Source: Franconibacter pulveris DSM 19144 | GTDB lineage: Bacteria > Pseudomonadota > Gammaproteobacteria > Enterobacterales > Enterobacteriaceae | DNA length: 64,000 nucleotides | Direction: 5' to 3' | Assembly (NCBI GenBank): GCA_000621185.1 | Contig: KK211223.1 | Span: 517,077 to 581,076, forward strand | Part shown: positions 16,643 to 27,206 of the stretch, piece by piece | Layout of the letters: every line of letters starts with the position of its first letter | Position numbering within the stretch: the stretch's first letter is position 1 | Made by a program: the position numbers and the translations under genes | Notes under the pieces: generated by a model | The model's input: the letters and a program-made list of their open reading frames with translations, nothing else | What the model was told of the DNA's origin: nothing | The model's database searches: none

Positions 16643-17539
16643 TCAGTGCGGCGCGTTTGAGAATGCCGGATTCACCGCAGTTGCCGCAGGCACCCTTGAC
16701 AACGCCCAGTTTCGCACCGCTTCGTTAAGCAAAGCGGCGAGACTTAGCTCCCGCATGGCTTGCGTGACCGGCTGGTTTAAGAAGCGTAACGCCGCCAGCA
16801 GCACCGGGCGCGGGTCGCCGTGGCTCAGGGCTGGCGCATGGTTCTGCTTCGACAGCTTATTGCCCTGCGCGTTAAGCGCCAGCGGCAGATGCACGTAGGC
16901 TGGAACAGGCCAGCCAAACTGCCGGTAAAGCGAAATTTGCCGCACCGTGGGTTCGATCAAGTCCGCGCCGCGCACGATTTCCGTCACGCCCTGGAAGTGA
17001 TCGTCCACCACGACCGCCAGGTTATAAGCAAAAAGGCCGTCGCGGCGGTGGATGATAAAATCCTCCCGCGCCAGCGCTTCGTTGGCGACGATATGCCCTT
17101 GCAGACGGTCGTCAAACGCCAGCACCGGATGCTGCTGAATAAGGCGCGTGGCGGCGTTTTCCGGGCCGTGATGCAGGTTTCGGCAGTGGCCGTCATAAAT
17201 CCCGCCGATTTGCTGAATGCGGCTGCGGGGACAGATGCAGTAGTAGCTCAGACCCTGTTCGCGCAGGAAGGCGAGCGCTTTGCGGTAGGCTTCATGGCGG
17301 GCGGACTGGTACAGCACTTCGCCATCCCAGTGCAGGCCGTAATGCTCAAGCTGGCGTAAAATTGTTTCGGCGGCGCCGGGCACTTCCCGCGGCGGATCGA
17401 TATCTTCGATGCGCACCAGCCAGCGACCCTGCTGTGAGCGGGCCTGAAGATAGCTGCCAAGCGCGGCGATAAGCGAACCGAAGTGCAGTTCGCCGGAAGG
17501 CGAGGGGGCGAAACGGCCGATATAGGGTTGCGAGGACAT
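16643..17539 (-). CDS. gluQ: Glutamyl-Q tRNA(Asp) synthetase
   Basis: GluQ (298 aa) is a truncated relative of glutamyl-tRNA synthetase. It activates glutamate and attaches it to the queuosine base at the wobble position of tRNA-Asp. It has the catalytic core but no anticodon-binding domain. The HIGH-type motif is [12 protein letters not shown], the KMSKS-type motif is [11 protein letters not shown], and the zinc site contains CICPRSRI...YDGHC. It is about ten residues shorter than the E. coli protein, with the difference in the C-terminal part. It lies downstream of dksA, separated by a terminator, in the conserved dksA-gluQ-pcnB-folK order. Confidence 0.95.
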   Translation of the reverse strand: MSSQPYIGRFAPSPSGELHFGSLIAALGSYLQARSQQGRWLVRIEDIDPPREVPGAAETILRQLEHYGLHWDGEVLYQSARHEAYRKALAFLREQGLSYYCICPRSRIQQIGGIYDGHCRNLHHGPENAATRLIQQHPVLAFDDRLQGHIVANEALAREDFIIHRRDGLFAYNLAVVVDDHFQGVTEIVRGADLIEPTVRQISLYRQFGWPVPAYVHLPLALNAQGNKLSKQNHAPALSHGDPRPVLLAALRFLNQPVTQAMRELSLAALLNEAVRNWALSRVPAATAVNPAFSNAPH

Positions 17540-17553
17540 GGTTTACATAAGGC

Positions 17554-17585
17554 AGAAAAAAAACAAGGCGGGAGAAGCTCCCGCC
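17554..17585 (-). terminator. Terminator of dksA
   Basis: A perfect 8-bp stem (GGCGGGAG-AAG-CTCCCGCC, 17567-17585) is followed on the minus strand by TTGTTTTTTTT. It lies between dksA and gluQ and should end most dksA transcripts, with some read-through likely into gluQ. Confidence 0.9.
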
Positions 17586-17613
17586 AGTGATAAGGTCAGA
17601 TAACCGTAAGCCG

Positions 17614-18069
17614 TTAGCCAGCCATCTGTTTTTCGCGGATTTCCGCCAGCGTTTTGCAGTCGATGCACAGATCGGCTGTCGGACGCGCTTCCAGGCGACG
17701 AATACCGATTTCCACACCGCAGGATTCGCAGTAGCCGAAATCTTCGTCTTCCACTTTTTTCAGGGTTTTTTCGATCTTTTTGATCAGCTTGCGTTCGCGG
17801 TCACGGTTGCGCAGTTCGAGGCTGAATTCCTCTTCCTGAGCGGCTCTGTCCACCGGATCAGGGAAGTTGGCAGCTTCGTCCTGCATGTGCGTAACGGTGC
17901 GATCGACTTCATCCCTGAGTTGATTACGCCACGCTTCAAGAATTCGCTTGAAGTGCGCCAGCTGGGCTTCGTTCATATACTCTTCGCCCGGTTTCTCTTG
18001 ATACGGCTCCACCCCAGCGATGGCGAGAATACTCAGGGACGATGTTTTACGGTTTTGCCCTTCTTGCAT
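17614..18069 (-). CDS. dksA: RNA polymerase-binding transcription factor DksA
   Basis: DksA (151 aa) enters the RNA polymerase secondary channel and, together with ppGpp, adjusts rRNA and amino-acid promoters during the stringent response. The coiled-coil tip carries Asp71 and Asp74 ([13 protein letters not shown]), the residues needed for function. The zinc finger cysteines are 114, 117, 135 and 138. The sequence is practically identical to E. coli DksA. The ATG at 18069 is chosen over one six codons upstream because it has GGAGAAG in front and gives [11 protein letters not shown]. Confidence 0.98.
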   Translation of the reverse strand: MQEGQNRKTSSLSILAIAGVEPYQEKPGEEYMNEAQLAHFKRILEAWRNQLRDEVDRTVTHMQDEAANFPDPVDRAAQEEEFSLELRNRDRERKLIKKIEKTLKKVEDEDFGYCESCGVEIGIRRLEARPTADLCIDCKTLAEIREKQMAG

Positions 18070-18247
18070 GTTGCTTCTCCTTAACACGCACTATCGATCC
18101 CCTTGTCGGGGGAAAAATCAGGCCGCTATAAATAGCAGAAGCTTTTCCGGATAGCAATTATCTAAACGTTACACTTGACAACCCTGTGAGGAAAAGCGTA
18201 TTCGCATACGCGACCAGAACGGTTAAACAACAATTCTTATCAAAAGT

Positions 18248-18952
18248 TTATAAGTTGACCGCTAACGGCGACGTTAACGTCATTGCGGTAGCCGAAAGCG
18301 AAGCTTTCCACGCCATCACTTCCACCCCACTGCGCTGCGCTTCTTCCAGAAGCCCGGCGTACCGGGGATCGATATGGCGAGCGGGAGCAACCTGGTCGAT
18401 AGCGGAGTGCAGCACCGCAAATAACAAAACGGCGCGTTCGCCACTGGCCGCCACGCTCATTAGCTCCCGTAAATGCTTCTGACCCCGTACCGTTACCGCA
18501 TCGGGAAAGTAGCCCGATCCCTGTTCCGATAGCGTTACGGATTTCACCTCAATATAGCAGTTAACCCTGTAATCCGCCTGCAACATAAAGTCGATGCGGC
18601 TGCGCTCCGCCCCATACTTTACTTCGCTCTGAATGGAGGTATAACCGGCCAGTTCCGGCAGGCGGTTTTCCAGCAGCGCCTCCTTCACGAGCGCGTTGGC
18701 CCGTAAAGTATTAACGCAGATAAGCGAACCGGTTTGGGTTTCGGTTAATTCCCAGGTATGCGGATATTTTCTCGTCAGGTTCGGCGAGGTGGAGTACCAC
18801 ACGGTGTCGCCGGGCGTGGCGCAGCCGGTCATCGCGCCCGTATTGGGGCAATGCAGCGTCAGCGTCTCGCCTTGCGGCGTGATCACATCGGCGAGAAAAC
18901 GCTTATAGCGCTTAATCAGCGTGGCGGATTGCAGGGGAGGGGTAAATTCCAT
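18248..18952 (-). CDS. sfsA: Sugar fermentation stimulation protein SfsA
   Basis: SfsA (234 aa) is named for stimulating maltose metabolism when overexpressed in E. coli. Its N-terminal OB-like domain and C-terminal nuclease-like fold suggest nucleic-acid binding, and the biochemical role is unsettled. Visible hallmarks are [35 protein letters not shown] and [10 protein letters not shown]; the last two have the D...ExK pattern of the PD-(D/E)XK fold. The frame is open to 19117, but the ATG at 18952 starts the conserved MEFTPPLQ. It lies 10 bp downstream of thpR, which is on the same strand. Confidence 0.93.
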   Translation of the reverse strand: MEFTPPLQSATLIKRYKRFLADVITPQGETLTLHCPNTGAMTGCATPGDTVWYSTSPNLTRKYPHTWELTETQTGSLICVNTLRANALVKEALLENRLPELAGYTSIQSEVKYGAERSRIDFMLQADYRVNCYIEVKSVTLSEQGSGYFPDAVTVRGQKHLRELMSVAASGERAVLLFAVLHSAIDQVAPARHIDPRYAGLLEEAQRSGVEVMAWKASLSATAMTLTSPLAVNL

Positions 18953-18962
18953 TTCGCTTCCT

Positions 18963-19490
18963 TTATTTAAGCAACCAGCGATCGACTGGCTTGTAACGCG
19001 TGCGTCCCTGTTCGAACAGCGACTCATAGAGCACGAAAGCATCAACAGGGAACGTCCAGCCAAAGCCAGGCGGCGGCAGCGCAACCCGGTGCTGAGCGTT
19101 GCGCAGTAATGTGACATGCGGATGAAAGGGCTGCGGCGACTGCGCGCAGCCGCTGCGTGCGGCCTGGGCGCGCAGCAGATTCGCTAACTGCAGCAACCCT
19201 CTCGGCGCCTGGCGCGGCCCAAGCCAGACGACGCGCGAGCGCGGCCAGTGGCCCGCGTCGTCCAGGCGAAGCTGGAACCCGGGCTGAGCGATGCGGCTCG
19301 CCTGGGCGGCGAGTATCCGCTGCTTCTCCTCGCTCACGTCGCCCAGGAAAGCGAGCGTAATGTGCAGGTTGGCCGCCGCTATCGGGCGTCCCGCTTCAAC
19401 GGGAAACTGTTCGGCGCGCCAGCGCACGATGTGCTGCTGAATATCCCCGGGGATTTCAAGCGCGAAAAACAGGCGTTTAGACTCTGACAT
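18963..19490 (-). CDS. thpR: RNA 2',3'-cyclic phosphodiesterase / 2'-5' RNA ligase
   Basis: ThpR (175 aa, formerly LigT) is a 2H phosphoesterase. The two signature motifs are HITL (His43, Thr45) and HVTL (His125, Thr127). The family opens 2',3'-cyclic phosphates on RNA and can form 2'-5' linkages on tRNA halves in vitro. The N-terminus [14 protein letters not shown] and length agree with E. coli. It is divergent from hrpB, 73 bp away from the chosen hrpB start, and directly precedes sfsA. Confidence 0.92.
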   Translation of the reverse strand: MSESKRLFFALEIPGDIQQHIVRWRAEQFPVEAGRPIAAANLHITLAFLGDVSEEKQRILAAQASRIAQPGFQLRLDDAGHWPRSRVVWLGPRQAPRGLLQLANLLRAQAARSGCAQSPQPFHPHVTLLRNAQHRVALPPPGFGWTFPVDAFVLYESLFEQGRTRYKPVDRWLLK

Positions 19491-19563
19491 AGCGTGACTC
19501 GGTGAATGAAGAGGCGAGATGCTACAATGCTCTCCTTATTATGTTAACCCGCTGGAGCCTTTT

Positions 19564-21993
19564 GTGTCGTCATTGCCGGTCGCCGCCGTACTGCCTGAAC
19601 TTCTCACCGCCCTGCAACACGCCCCGCAGACCCTGCTTATCGCCCCCACCGGCGCCGGGAAATCGACCTGGCTGCCGCTGCAAATTTTACAAAAGGGCGA
19701 GTTGAGCGGGCGCATTCTGCTGCTGGAGCCGCGCAGGCTGGCGGCGCGCAACGTGGCGCAGCGGCTTGCCGAACTGCTGGGCGAGGCGTGCGGCGAAACG
19801 GTAGGCTACCGCATGCGCGCTGAAACGTGCGTCGGGCCGAATACGCGCCTTGAGGTGGTGACGGAAGGCATTCTTACCCGGCTTATCCAGCGCGACCCGG
19901 AGCTTAACGGCGTTTCGCTGGTGATCCTTGATGAATTCCATGAGCGAAGCCTGCAGGCGGACCTCGCGCTTGCGCTGCTGCTGGACGTGCAGCAGGGGCT
20001 GCGCGACGATCTCAGGCTGCTGATTATGTCGGCGACGCTGGACAACGCGCGGCTGCAACAGCTGCTCCCCCAGGCGCCGGTGATCGTGTCCGAGGGCCGG
20101 GCGTTTGCCGTCGAGCGCCGTTACCAGGCGCTCAGCGCCCACCAGCGCTTCGACGACGCGGTGGCGCAGGCGGTGAGCGGGCTGCTGCGAGAAGAACGCG
20201 GCTCGCTGCTGCTCTTTTTGCCAGGCGTGGGCGAGATCCAGCGCGTGCAGGAGCAACTGGCCGAACGCGTCGCCTTCGATGTGCTCCTCTGTCCGCTCTA
20301 CGGCGCGCTGCCGCTGAGCGAACAGCGCAAAGCGATTCTGCCCGCGCCGCCGGGCTTTCGCAAAGTGGTGCTGGCGACCAATATCGCCGAGACCAGTCTT
20401 ACCATTGAGGGCATTCGTCTGGTGGTGGACAGCGCCCAGGAGCGGGTGGCGCGCTTCGATGCCCGTACCGGCTTAACGCGGCTGGTGACGCAGCGGGTAA
20501 GCCAGGCTTCCATGACCCAGCGCGCAGGCCGCGCCGGGCGTCTGGAAGAGGGCATCTGCCTGCATCTTATCGGCAAAGAGCAGGCGGAGCGCGCGGCGGC
20601 GCAGGGCGAACCGGAGATCCTGCAAAGCGATCTCGCCGGTCTGCTGCTGGAGCTGTTGCAGTGGGGATGCCGGGATGTCAGCGAGCTTAGCTGGCTCGAT
20701 ACGCCGCCTGCGGCTAACCTTCAGGCGGCGCGGGCGCTGCTAAGCCAACTGGGCGCGCTGGAGAACAACGCGCTTACGGCGCGCGGACGTCAGATGGCGC
20801 AGCTTGGCAATGACCCGCGTCTGGCCGCGATGCTGGTCGGCGCAGGCGATGCGGACGAGCAGGCCACCGCCGCCCGTCTCGCCGCGCTGCTGGAAGAGCC
20901 GCCGCGCGGCAGGGAAAGCGATCTGCGCGGCGCCTTTGCCCGCAACCAGAGCAACTGGCAGGCGCGCAGCAACCAGCTGCTTAAGCGATTAAAATCGTCC
21001 GGCGGTAGAGGCGACATTTCGCTGGCCGCCGGGCTGCTGGCGCAGGCGTTTAGCGATCGCATCGCCCGCCGCCGTGGGCTGGATGGCCGTTATCAGCTCG
21101 CCAACGGCATGGGTGCGATGCTCGATCAGGACGATGCGCTCTCCCGCTACGAGTGGCTTATCGCGCCGCTGCTGTTGCAGGGCGGCAACACGCCAGACGC
21201 GCGTATATTGCTGGCGCTGCCGTTCGACCTCGACGCGCTTATTGCTGACTATCCGCACCTGTTGCAGCAGAGCGATTCGGTGGAATGGGACGAAGCACAG
21301 GGGACGCTGAAGGCGTTTCGCCGCTGGCGGCTTGGGCAACTGGTGGTCAAGACGCAGCCGCTGTCGAAACCCTCAGAAGAAGAGCTACACCAGGCGATGC
21401 TTAACGGCATTCGCGAAAAAGGGCTTTCGGTGCTTAACTGGACGCCGGAAGCAGAACAGCTGCGTTTGCGTCTGGCCTGCGCTGCCCGCTGGCTGCCAGA
21501 GCATCCATGGCCTGCGGTGGATGACGAGGCGCTGCTGGCCTCGCTTGAGAAATGGCTGCTGCCGGAGATGAACGGCGTGCATTCGCTGCGGGCGCTAAAA
21601 AACCTGAACCTTACGGTGGCGCTTAACCATCTGCTGGAGTGGTCATTACGTCAACGGCTGGATAGTGCATTGCCAACTCATTACACTGTGCCGACCGGAA
21701 GCCGGATAGCCATTCGTTATGACGCCGATAACCCGCCTGCGCTGGCGGTGCGGATGCAGGAGATGTTTGGCGAAGCTGCAACACCGGTTATTGCACAGGG
21801 GCGGGTGCCCCTGACGCTGGAGCTGCTTTCGCCCGCCCAGCGGCCGTTGCAGATAACCCGCGACCTGGCCGCCTTCTGGCGCGGCGCTTACCGGGAAGTG
21901 CAAAAAGAGATGAAGGGACGCTACCCGAAACACGTCTGGCCGGACGACCCGGCCAATGCGCAACCCACGCGCCGCACGAAGAAGTATTCGTAA
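19564..21993 (+). CDS. hrpB: ATP-dependent RNA helicase HrpB
   Basis: HrpB (809 aa) is a DExH-type helicase. Its cellular substrate is not known, and it can be deleted in E. coli. Motifs in order: APTGAGKST (27-35), DEFH (123-126, in place of DEAH), SATL, TNIAETSLTI and QRAGRAGR. They are followed by the helicase-associated region and the HrpB-specific C-terminal domain ending PDDPANAQPTRRTKKYS. The frame is open to an ATG at 19519, but the GTG at 19564 has GGAG six bases upstream and gives the known 809-residue form starting with SSLPVAAVLPELL. This start is preferred, with moderate certainty. Confidence 0.92.
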   Translation: MSSLPVAAVLPELLTALQHAPQTLLIAPTGAGKSTWLPLQILQKGELSGRILLLEPRRLAARNVAQRLAELLGEACGETVGYRMRAETCVGPNTRLEVVTEGILTRLIQRDPELNGVSLVILDEFHERSLQADLALALLLDVQQGLRDDLRLLIMSATLDNARLQQLLPQAPVIVSEGRAFAVERRYQALSAHQRFDDAVAQAVSGLLREERGSLLLFLPGVGEIQRVQEQLAERVAFDVLLCPLYGALPLSEQRKAILPAPPGFRKVVLATNIAETSLTIEGIRLVVDSAQERVARFDARTGLTRLVTQRVSQASMTQRAGRAGRLEEGICLHLIGKEQAERAAAQGEPEILQSDLAGLLLELLQWGCRDVSELSWLDTPPAANLQAARALLSQLGALENNALTARGRQMAQLGNDPRLAAMLVGAGDADEQATAARLAALLEEPPRGRESDLRGAFARNQSNWQARSNQLLKRLKSSGGRGDISLAAGLLAQAFSDRIARRRGLDGRYQLANGMGAMLDQDDALSRYEWLIAPLLLQGGNTPDARILLALPFDLDALIADYPHLLQQSDSVEWDEAQGTLKAFRRWRLGQLVVKTQPLSKPSEEELHQAMLNGIREKGLSVLNWTPEAEQLRLRLACAARWLPEHPWPAVDDEALLASLEKWLLPEMNGVHSLRALKNLNLTVALNHLLEWSLRQRLDSALPTHYTVPTGSRIAIRYDADNPPALAVRMQEMFGEAATPVIAQGRVPLTLELLSPAQRPLQITRDLAAFWRGAYREVQKEMKGRYPKHVWPDDPANAQPTRRTKKYS

Positions 21994-22100
21994 CGCAGCG
22001 GGAGCGTTAGCCTTTTAATTTGAGAGCTTTCTTCTTTCGCGCGGGTGCGGAAGAAACAAGAATCAGGCCCTTGCGCCTGAATTATCTGCGGAGAAAAAGC

Positions 22101-24635
22101 ATGGCGGGGAATGACCGCGAACCTATCGGACGCAAGGGCAGACCAGCGCGTCCGGTAAAAGAGAAAGTTAGCCGTCGTCGGCTCAGGGAAGAGGAGTATG
22201 ACGATGAGTATGAAGATGAAGAACCCGCGCCGAGAACGGCGAAGGGCAGGGGTAACGGCGGTGGCGGCAAAGGGCGCAAGCCTGCCAAAAAGCGCCGCTG
22301 GCTCTGGTTTTTGCTAAAGCTGTTTCTGATCCTCGTGGTGGTGATGGTCGCCTACGGCGTCTATCTCGACCAGAAGATCCGCAGCCGCATCGACGGCAAA
22401 GTCTGGCAACTGCCGGCGGCTGTCTATGGCCGCATGGTCAACCTTGAGCCGGATTCGCTCTACAGCAAGCAGGAGATGATCAAGCTGCTGGAGGCCACGC
22501 AGTACCGTCAGGTGACGAAAATGACCCGTCCTGGCGAGTTTACCGTGCAGGCCAACAGCATTGAGATGATCCGTCGCCCGTTCGACTTCCCGGACAGCAA
22601 AGAGGGGCAGGTGCGCGCGCGCCTGAGCTTCAGCGGCGATCGCCTTGAGTCTATTGAGAACATGGACAGCGGCCGCCAGTTCGGCTTCTTCCGTCTCGAC
22701 CCGCGGCTTATCACCATGCTCTCTTCGCCGAACGGCGAGCAGCGCCTGTTTGTGCCGCGCACCGGCTTCCCGGATTTGCTGGTGGATACGCTTATCGCCA
22801 CCGAGGACCGCCATTTCTATGAGCACGACGGCATCAGCGTCTACTCTATCGGTCGCGCCGTTTTGGCGAACCTGACGGCGGGCCGGGCGGTGCAGGGCGG
22901 CAGTACGCTGACCCAGCAACTGGTGAAAAACCTCTTCCTGACCAACAAGCGCACCCTGTGGCGTAAAGCCAACGAGGCCTACATGGCGCTCATCATGGAC
23001 GCGCGCTACAGCAAGGACCGCATTCTGGAGCTGTATCTGAACGAGGTTTACCTCGGCCAGAGCGGCGACGACCAGATCCGCGGCTTCCCGCTGGCGAGCC
23101 TTTACTATTTTGGCCGTCCGGTGGAAGAGCTGAGCCTCGACCAGCAGGCGCTGCTGGTGGGGATGGTGAAAGGGGCTTCGCTCTACAACCCATGGCGTAA
23201 TCCGAAGCTTGCGCTGGAGCGCCGCAACCTGGTGCTGCGTCTGCTGCAGGAGCAGCAGGTGATAGACCAGGAGCTGTATGACATGCTGAGCGCCCGGCCG
23301 CTGGGCGTGCAGCCGCGCGGCGGGGTGATCTCACCGCAGCCCGCGTTTATGCAGATGGTGCGCCAGGAGCTGCAAAGCAAGCTGGGCGATAAGGTTAAAG
23401 ATCTCTCCGGCGTGAAGATCTTTACCACCTTTGATTCCGTCGCGCAGGACGCCGCGGAAAAAGCGGTGACGGAAGGCATTCCGGCGCTGATTAAACAGCG
23501 CAAGCTGAAAGACCTGGAAACCGCAATGGTGGTCGTCGACAAGACGACGGGTGAAGTGCGCGCCATGGTCGGCGGAGCGAACCCGCAGTTTGCGGGCTAC
23601 AACCGCGCCATGCAGGCGCGCCGCTCCATCGGCTCGCTGGCGAAACCGGCCACTTACCTGACCGCGTTAAGCCAGCCGAACCAGTATCGCCTGAATACCT
23701 GGATTGCCGACGCGCCGATTTCGCTGCGTCAGCCGAACGGCCAGGTCTGGTCGCCGCAGAACGATGACCATCGCTACAGCGGCCAGGTGATGCTGGTGGA
23801 TGCGCTTGCCCGCTCTATGAACGTGCCGACGGTTAACCTTGGCATGGCGCTGGGGCTGCCAGCCGTTACCGAGACCTGGACGAAGCTTGGCGTGCCGAAA
23901 GAGCAGCTGCACCCGGTTCCGGCGATGCTGCTTGGCGCGCTTAACCTGACGCCGGTGGAAGTGGCGCAGGCGTTCCAGACCATCGCCAGCGGCGGTAACC
24001 GCGCTTCGCTCTCCGTGCTGCGTTCGGTGATCGCCGAAGATGGCTCGGTGCTGTTCCAGAGCTTCCCGCAGGCGGAGCAGGCCGTGCCGCCGCAGGCGGC
24101 CTATCTGACCCTCTACACGATGCAGCAGGTGGTGCAGCGCGGTACGGGCCGGGCCCTTGCCGCGAAGTTCCCGAAACTGCATCTGGCGGGGAAAACGGGG
24201 ACCACCAACAACAATGTCGATACCTGGTTTGCCGGCATCGACGGGCGTGAAGTGGTGATAACCTGGGTGGGTCGCGATAACAACCAGCCGACTAAACTCT
24301 ACGGGGCCAGCGGCGCGATGGCGATTTACCAGCGCTATCTGAGCAACCAGTCGCCGGTGCCGCTGGAGCTGACGCCGCCGGAAGATATCGTCGAGATGGG
24401 CGTGGATGATATGGGCTACTTCCAGTGCGGCGGCGGTTTCCGCACGCTGCCGGTGTGGACCACCAATCCGGATGCGCTTTGCCAGCAGAGCGCGCCGCCG
24501 CCGGCGGAAAACCCGTTTGAGCAGTCTGCTCCGGCGCAGCCGCAGCAGCAGCCTCAGCAACAGCAGGCGCCGCAGCAGCAGGAGAAGAGCGACGGCGTAG
24601 CGGGCTGGATTAAGGATATGTTCGGCAGCAATTAA
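22101..24635 (+). CDS. mrcB: Penicillin-binding protein 1B (bifunctional peptidoglycan synthase)
   Basis: PBP1b (844 aa) polymerises and cross-links peptidoglycan. A basic and acidic cytoplasmic tail is followed by one membrane anchor (about 67-88) and a UB2H domain that binds the activator LpoB. The glycosyltransferase-51 domain carries the catalytic Glu235 in [12 protein letters not shown]. The transpeptidase domain has the serine motif SLAK (Ser512), SMN, and KTGTTNN. The C-terminal tail is rich in glutamine and proline and ends [14 protein letters not shown]. The ATG at 22101 follows GGAG and gives the same length as E. coli; upstream in-frame starts add residues not seen in the family. 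A terminator follows. Confidence 0.96.
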   Translation: MAGNDREPIGRKGRPARPVKEKVSRRRLREEEYDDEYEDEEPAPRTAKGRGNGGGGKGRKPAKKRRWLWFLLKLFLILVVVMVAYGVYLDQKIRSRIDGKVWQLPAAVYGRMVNLEPDSLYSKQEMIKLLEATQYRQVTKMTRPGEFTVQANSIEMIRRPFDFPDSKEGQVRARLSFSGDRLESIENMDSGRQFGFFRLDPRLITMLSSPNGEQRLFVPRTGFPDLLVDTLIATEDRHFYEHDGISVYSIGRAVLANLTAGRAVQGGSTLTQQLVKNLFLTNKRTLWRKANEAYMALIMDARYSKDRILELYLNEVYLGQSGDDQIRGFPLASLYYFGRPVEELSLDQQALLVGMVKGASLYNPWRNPKLALERRNLVLRLLQEQQVIDQELYDMLSARPLGVQPRGGVISPQPAFMQMVRQELQSKLGDKVKDLSGVKIFTTFDSVAQDAAEKAVTEGIPALIKQRKLKDLETAMVVVDKTTGEVRAMVGGANPQFAGYNRAMQARRSIGSLAKPATYLTALSQPNQYRLNTWIADAPISLRQPNGQVWSPQNDDHRYSGQVMLVDALARSMNVPTVNLGMALGLPAVTETWTKLGVPKEQLHPVPAMLLGALNLTPVEVAQAFQTIASGGNRASLSVLRSVIAEDGSVLFQSFPQAEQAVPPQAAYLTLYTMQQVVQRGTGRALAAKFPKLHLAGKTGTTNNNVDTWFAGIDGREVVITWVGRDNNQPTKLYGASGAMAIYQRYLSNQSPVPLELTPPEDIVEMGVDDMGYFQCGGGFRTLPVWTTNPDALCQQSAPPPAENPFEQSAPAQPQQQPQQQQAPQQQEKSDGVAGWIKDMFGSN

Positions 24636-24670
24636 CGGTTCACGCCTCGCTTAGCGATGAACGCACCGGT

Positions 24671-24711
24671 AACGCGGCGTAATGGGGAAACCTGTTACGC
24701 CGCGTTTTTTT
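24671..24711 (+). terminator. Terminator of mrcB
   Basis: A 12-bp perfect stem (AACGCGGCGTAA / TTACGCCGCGTT) with a 12-nt loop runs directly into a seven-T tract. Confidence 0.92.
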
Positions 24712-24855
24712 ATCTTCTCTATTACCGCCCGGTAACCGCTGTTTAGCGACCTCGTAACTCCCTGCTATTACAATGGTTAATTACGCTGCCTTTAGTCCTC
24801 TCAGGGCCGTCTGACGCTTGCCATATAAACAGCGTTTCGCATATTATCTTGCGTT

Positions 24856-24874
24856 CATAATAATAATTCTCGTT
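24856..24874 (+). promoter_or_regulatory. Probable Fur box in front of fhuA
   Basis: CATAATAATAATTCTCGTT resembles the 19-bp Fur consensus, especially in its left two-thirds (repeated ATAAT). It lies about 40 bp before the fhuA start, where iron-bound Fur represses the fhu operon in related bacteria. Confidence 0.65.
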
Positions 24875-24912
24875 TACGTTATCGTTCGTTACTTTCACTC
24901 AGAGAAAATAAA

Positions 24913-27159
24913 ATGGCGCGTTCCAACACCTTTCAGCCTACTCATACCCGGCTGCGCAAGCTTGCCGTGCTGATTGCCGCGGCAACCGGCAGCATTGCCG
25001 TTACCGCTACCGCCGCCGAGACGGCGAAAAAAGAAGATACCATTACCGTTAGCGCCGCCGCGCCGCAGGAAAGCGCCTGGGGTCCGGCGCCGACTATCGC
25101 CGCCAAACGCACGGCGACTGCCACCAAAACCGACACGCCGATTGAAAAGACCCCGCAGTCTATCTCGGTGGTTACCAATGAAGAGATGGAAATTCGCCAG
25201 CCCGCGTCGGTGAAAGAGGCGCTGGGTTACACGCCGGGTGTTAACGTTTCTACCCGTGGCGCTTCGAATACCTACGACTTTCTGATCATTCGCGGGTTCT
25301 CCGCAGAAGGGCAGAGCCAGAACAACTATCTTGATGGCCTGAAGCTTCAGGGCAACTTCTATAACGACGCCGTTATCGACCCTTATTTCCTTGAGCGGGT
25401 AGAGCTGCTGCGTGGGCCAACGTCTGTGTTGTACGGCAAAAGCAACCCTGGCGGGCTGGTGAATATGGTCAGCAAGCGTCCGACAACCGAGCCGCTGCAC
25501 GAAATTCAGTTCCAGGTCGGTACGGATAACCTTTACCAGACCGGCTTCGACTTCAGTGATTCGCTGGATGACAACGGTGAGTTCTCTTATCGTCTGACCG
25601 GTCTTGCGCGTTCCGCAGACGCGCAGCAGGAAAGGGCTGAGGAGCAGCGCTACACCATCGCGCCGTCGTTCTCCTGGCGCCCGGACGATAAAACCAATTT
25701 TACTTTCCTCTCCTATTTCCAGAACGAGCCGGATACGGGGTATTACGGCTGGCTGCCCAAAGAGGGGACAGTCGATCCGCTGCCGAACGGTGAGCGTTTA
25801 TCCACGGACTTTAATGAAGGCGCGCAAAACAATACCTATTCCCGTAACCAGAAAATGGTGGGTTACAGTTTTGACCACGCTTTTGATGATACTTTCACGG
25901 TACGTCAGAATTTGCGCTTCGCAGAGAATAAAACGTCTCAGAACAGCGTCTATGGCTATGGCATGTGTTCTGATCCGATTAATTCAGCCAATGCGGCGTG
26001 TACAGGCATTCCAGCCTCTGAAAGAGGGCACTACCTGACGCGGCAGTACGTTGCGGATAACGAAAAACTGCAAAACTTCTCCGTGGATACGCAATTGCAA
26101 AGCACGTTCGCCACTGGCGACGTTGATCATGTTTTGCTGACCGGCGTGGATTTTATGCGCATGCGTAATGATATCGACTCCTGGTTTGGCTATGCAGGCT
26201 CTGTCGCTGCTCTGGATGTCTATAACCCGAGCTATGATAATTTTGATTTTGGATCAAGAGAGCCCGTTGTTTCAGGGGCCTATAGCATTGTAAACACGCA
26301 AAAGCAGACCGGTATTTATGCGCAGGATCAGGCGCAGTGGAATAACTGGGTGCTAACGCTGGGCGGCCGCTACGACTGGGCTGAACAAAAATCTCTGAAC
26401 CGCTCAACGGGTACGGAAGATAGCCGTAACGATAACCAGTTTACCTGGCGCGGCGGTATTAACTATCTGTTCGATAACGGCGTATCGCCTTATTTCAGCT
26501 ATAGCGAGTCGTTTGAGCCTGCCTCAACAACAGGTGCGGGCGGAGATATTTTTGCGCCTTCGAAAGGTAAACAGTACGAAGCTGGCGTGAAATATGTTCC
26601 GAAAGATATGCCGGTTGTGGTTACCGGTGCGGTCTACCAGCTGACGAAAACCAATAACCTGATGGGCGATCCGGCAGGTTCTTTCTTCTCTGTTCAGGGC
26701 GGCGAAATCCGTTCTCGCGGCGTAGAGCTGGAAGCGAAAGCGGCGGTAAACGCCAATATCAACGTACTGGCTTCTTATACCTATACCGACGCTGAATACA
26801 CCACCGACACCAACTACAAAGGCAATACACCGGTGCAGGTGCCGAAGCATATGGCTTCCCTGTGGGGCGATTACACCTTTAACGACGGCCCGCTCTCCGA
26901 CCTGACTCTCGGCACCGGCGGCCGCTTTATCGGCTCCAGCTATGGCGACCCGGCGAACACCTTTAAAGTTGGTAGTGCCGCAGTCATGGATGCTGTGGTG
27001 AAATATGACCTTGCGCGCTTCGGCCTTGCCGGCTCAAGCGTTGCGGTGAACGTGAATAACCTGCTCGACCGCGAATATGTCGCCAGCTGCTTTAACACCT
27101 ATGGCTGCTTCTGGGGCGCGGAGCGTCAGGTCACTGCTACCGCGACATTCCGCTTCTGA
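24913..27159 (+). CDS. fhuA: TonB-dependent ferrichrome outer-membrane receptor FhuA
   Basis: FhuA (748 aa) takes up ferric hydroxamate siderophores across the outer membrane with energy from TonB. In E. coli it is also the receptor for phages T1, T5 and phi80 and for colicin M. A signal peptide (about 35 residues, ending TATAAE) is followed by the TonB box DTITVSA, the plug domain with the SVLYGKSNPGGLVNMVSKRP block, and a 22-strand barrel ending in phenylalanine. The plug and last third match E. coli closely. The region encoding about residues 310-480 is AT-richer and divergent, as expected of surface loops under phage and host pressure. It is the first gene of fhuACDB. Confidence 0.95.
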   Translation: MARSNTFQPTHTRLRKLAVLIAAATGSIAVTATAAETAKKEDTITVSAAAPQESAWGPAPTIAAKRTATATKTDTPIEKTPQSISVVTNEEMEIRQPASVKEALGYTPGVNVSTRGASNTYDFLIIRGFSAEGQSQNNYLDGLKLQGNFYNDAVIDPYFLERVELLRGPTSVLYGKSNPGGLVNMVSKRPTTEPLHEIQFQVGTDNLYQTGFDFSDSLDDNGEFSYRLTGLARSADAQQERAEEQRYTIAPSFSWRPDDKTNFTFLSYFQNEPDTGYYGWLPKEGTVDPLPNGERLSTDFNEGAQNNTYSRNQKMVGYSFDHAFDDTFTVRQNLRFAENKTSQNSVYGYGMCSDPINSANAACTGIPASERGHYLTRQYVADNEKLQNFSVDTQLQSTFATGDVDHVLLTGVDFMRMRNDIDSWFGYAGSVAALDVYNPSYDNFDFGSREPVVSGAYSIVNTQKQTGIYAQDQAQWNNWVLTLGGRYDWAEQKSLNRSTGTEDSRNDNQFTWRGGINYLFDNGVSPYFSYSESFEPASTTGAGGDIFAPSKGKQYEAGVKYVPKDMPVVVTGAVYQLTKTNNLMGDPAGSFFSVQGGEIRSRGVELEAKAAVNANINVLASYTYTDAEYTTDTNYKGNTPVQVPKHMASLWGDYTFNDGPLSDLTLGTGGRFIGSSYGDPANTFKVGSAAVMDAVVKYDLARFGLAGSSVAVNVNNLLDREYVASCFNTYGCFWGAERQVTATATFRF

Positions 27160-27206
27160 TCCGTTTTCGGGCACGGTTCGCCGTGCCCTTTTACAAGTTG
27201 GCTACT

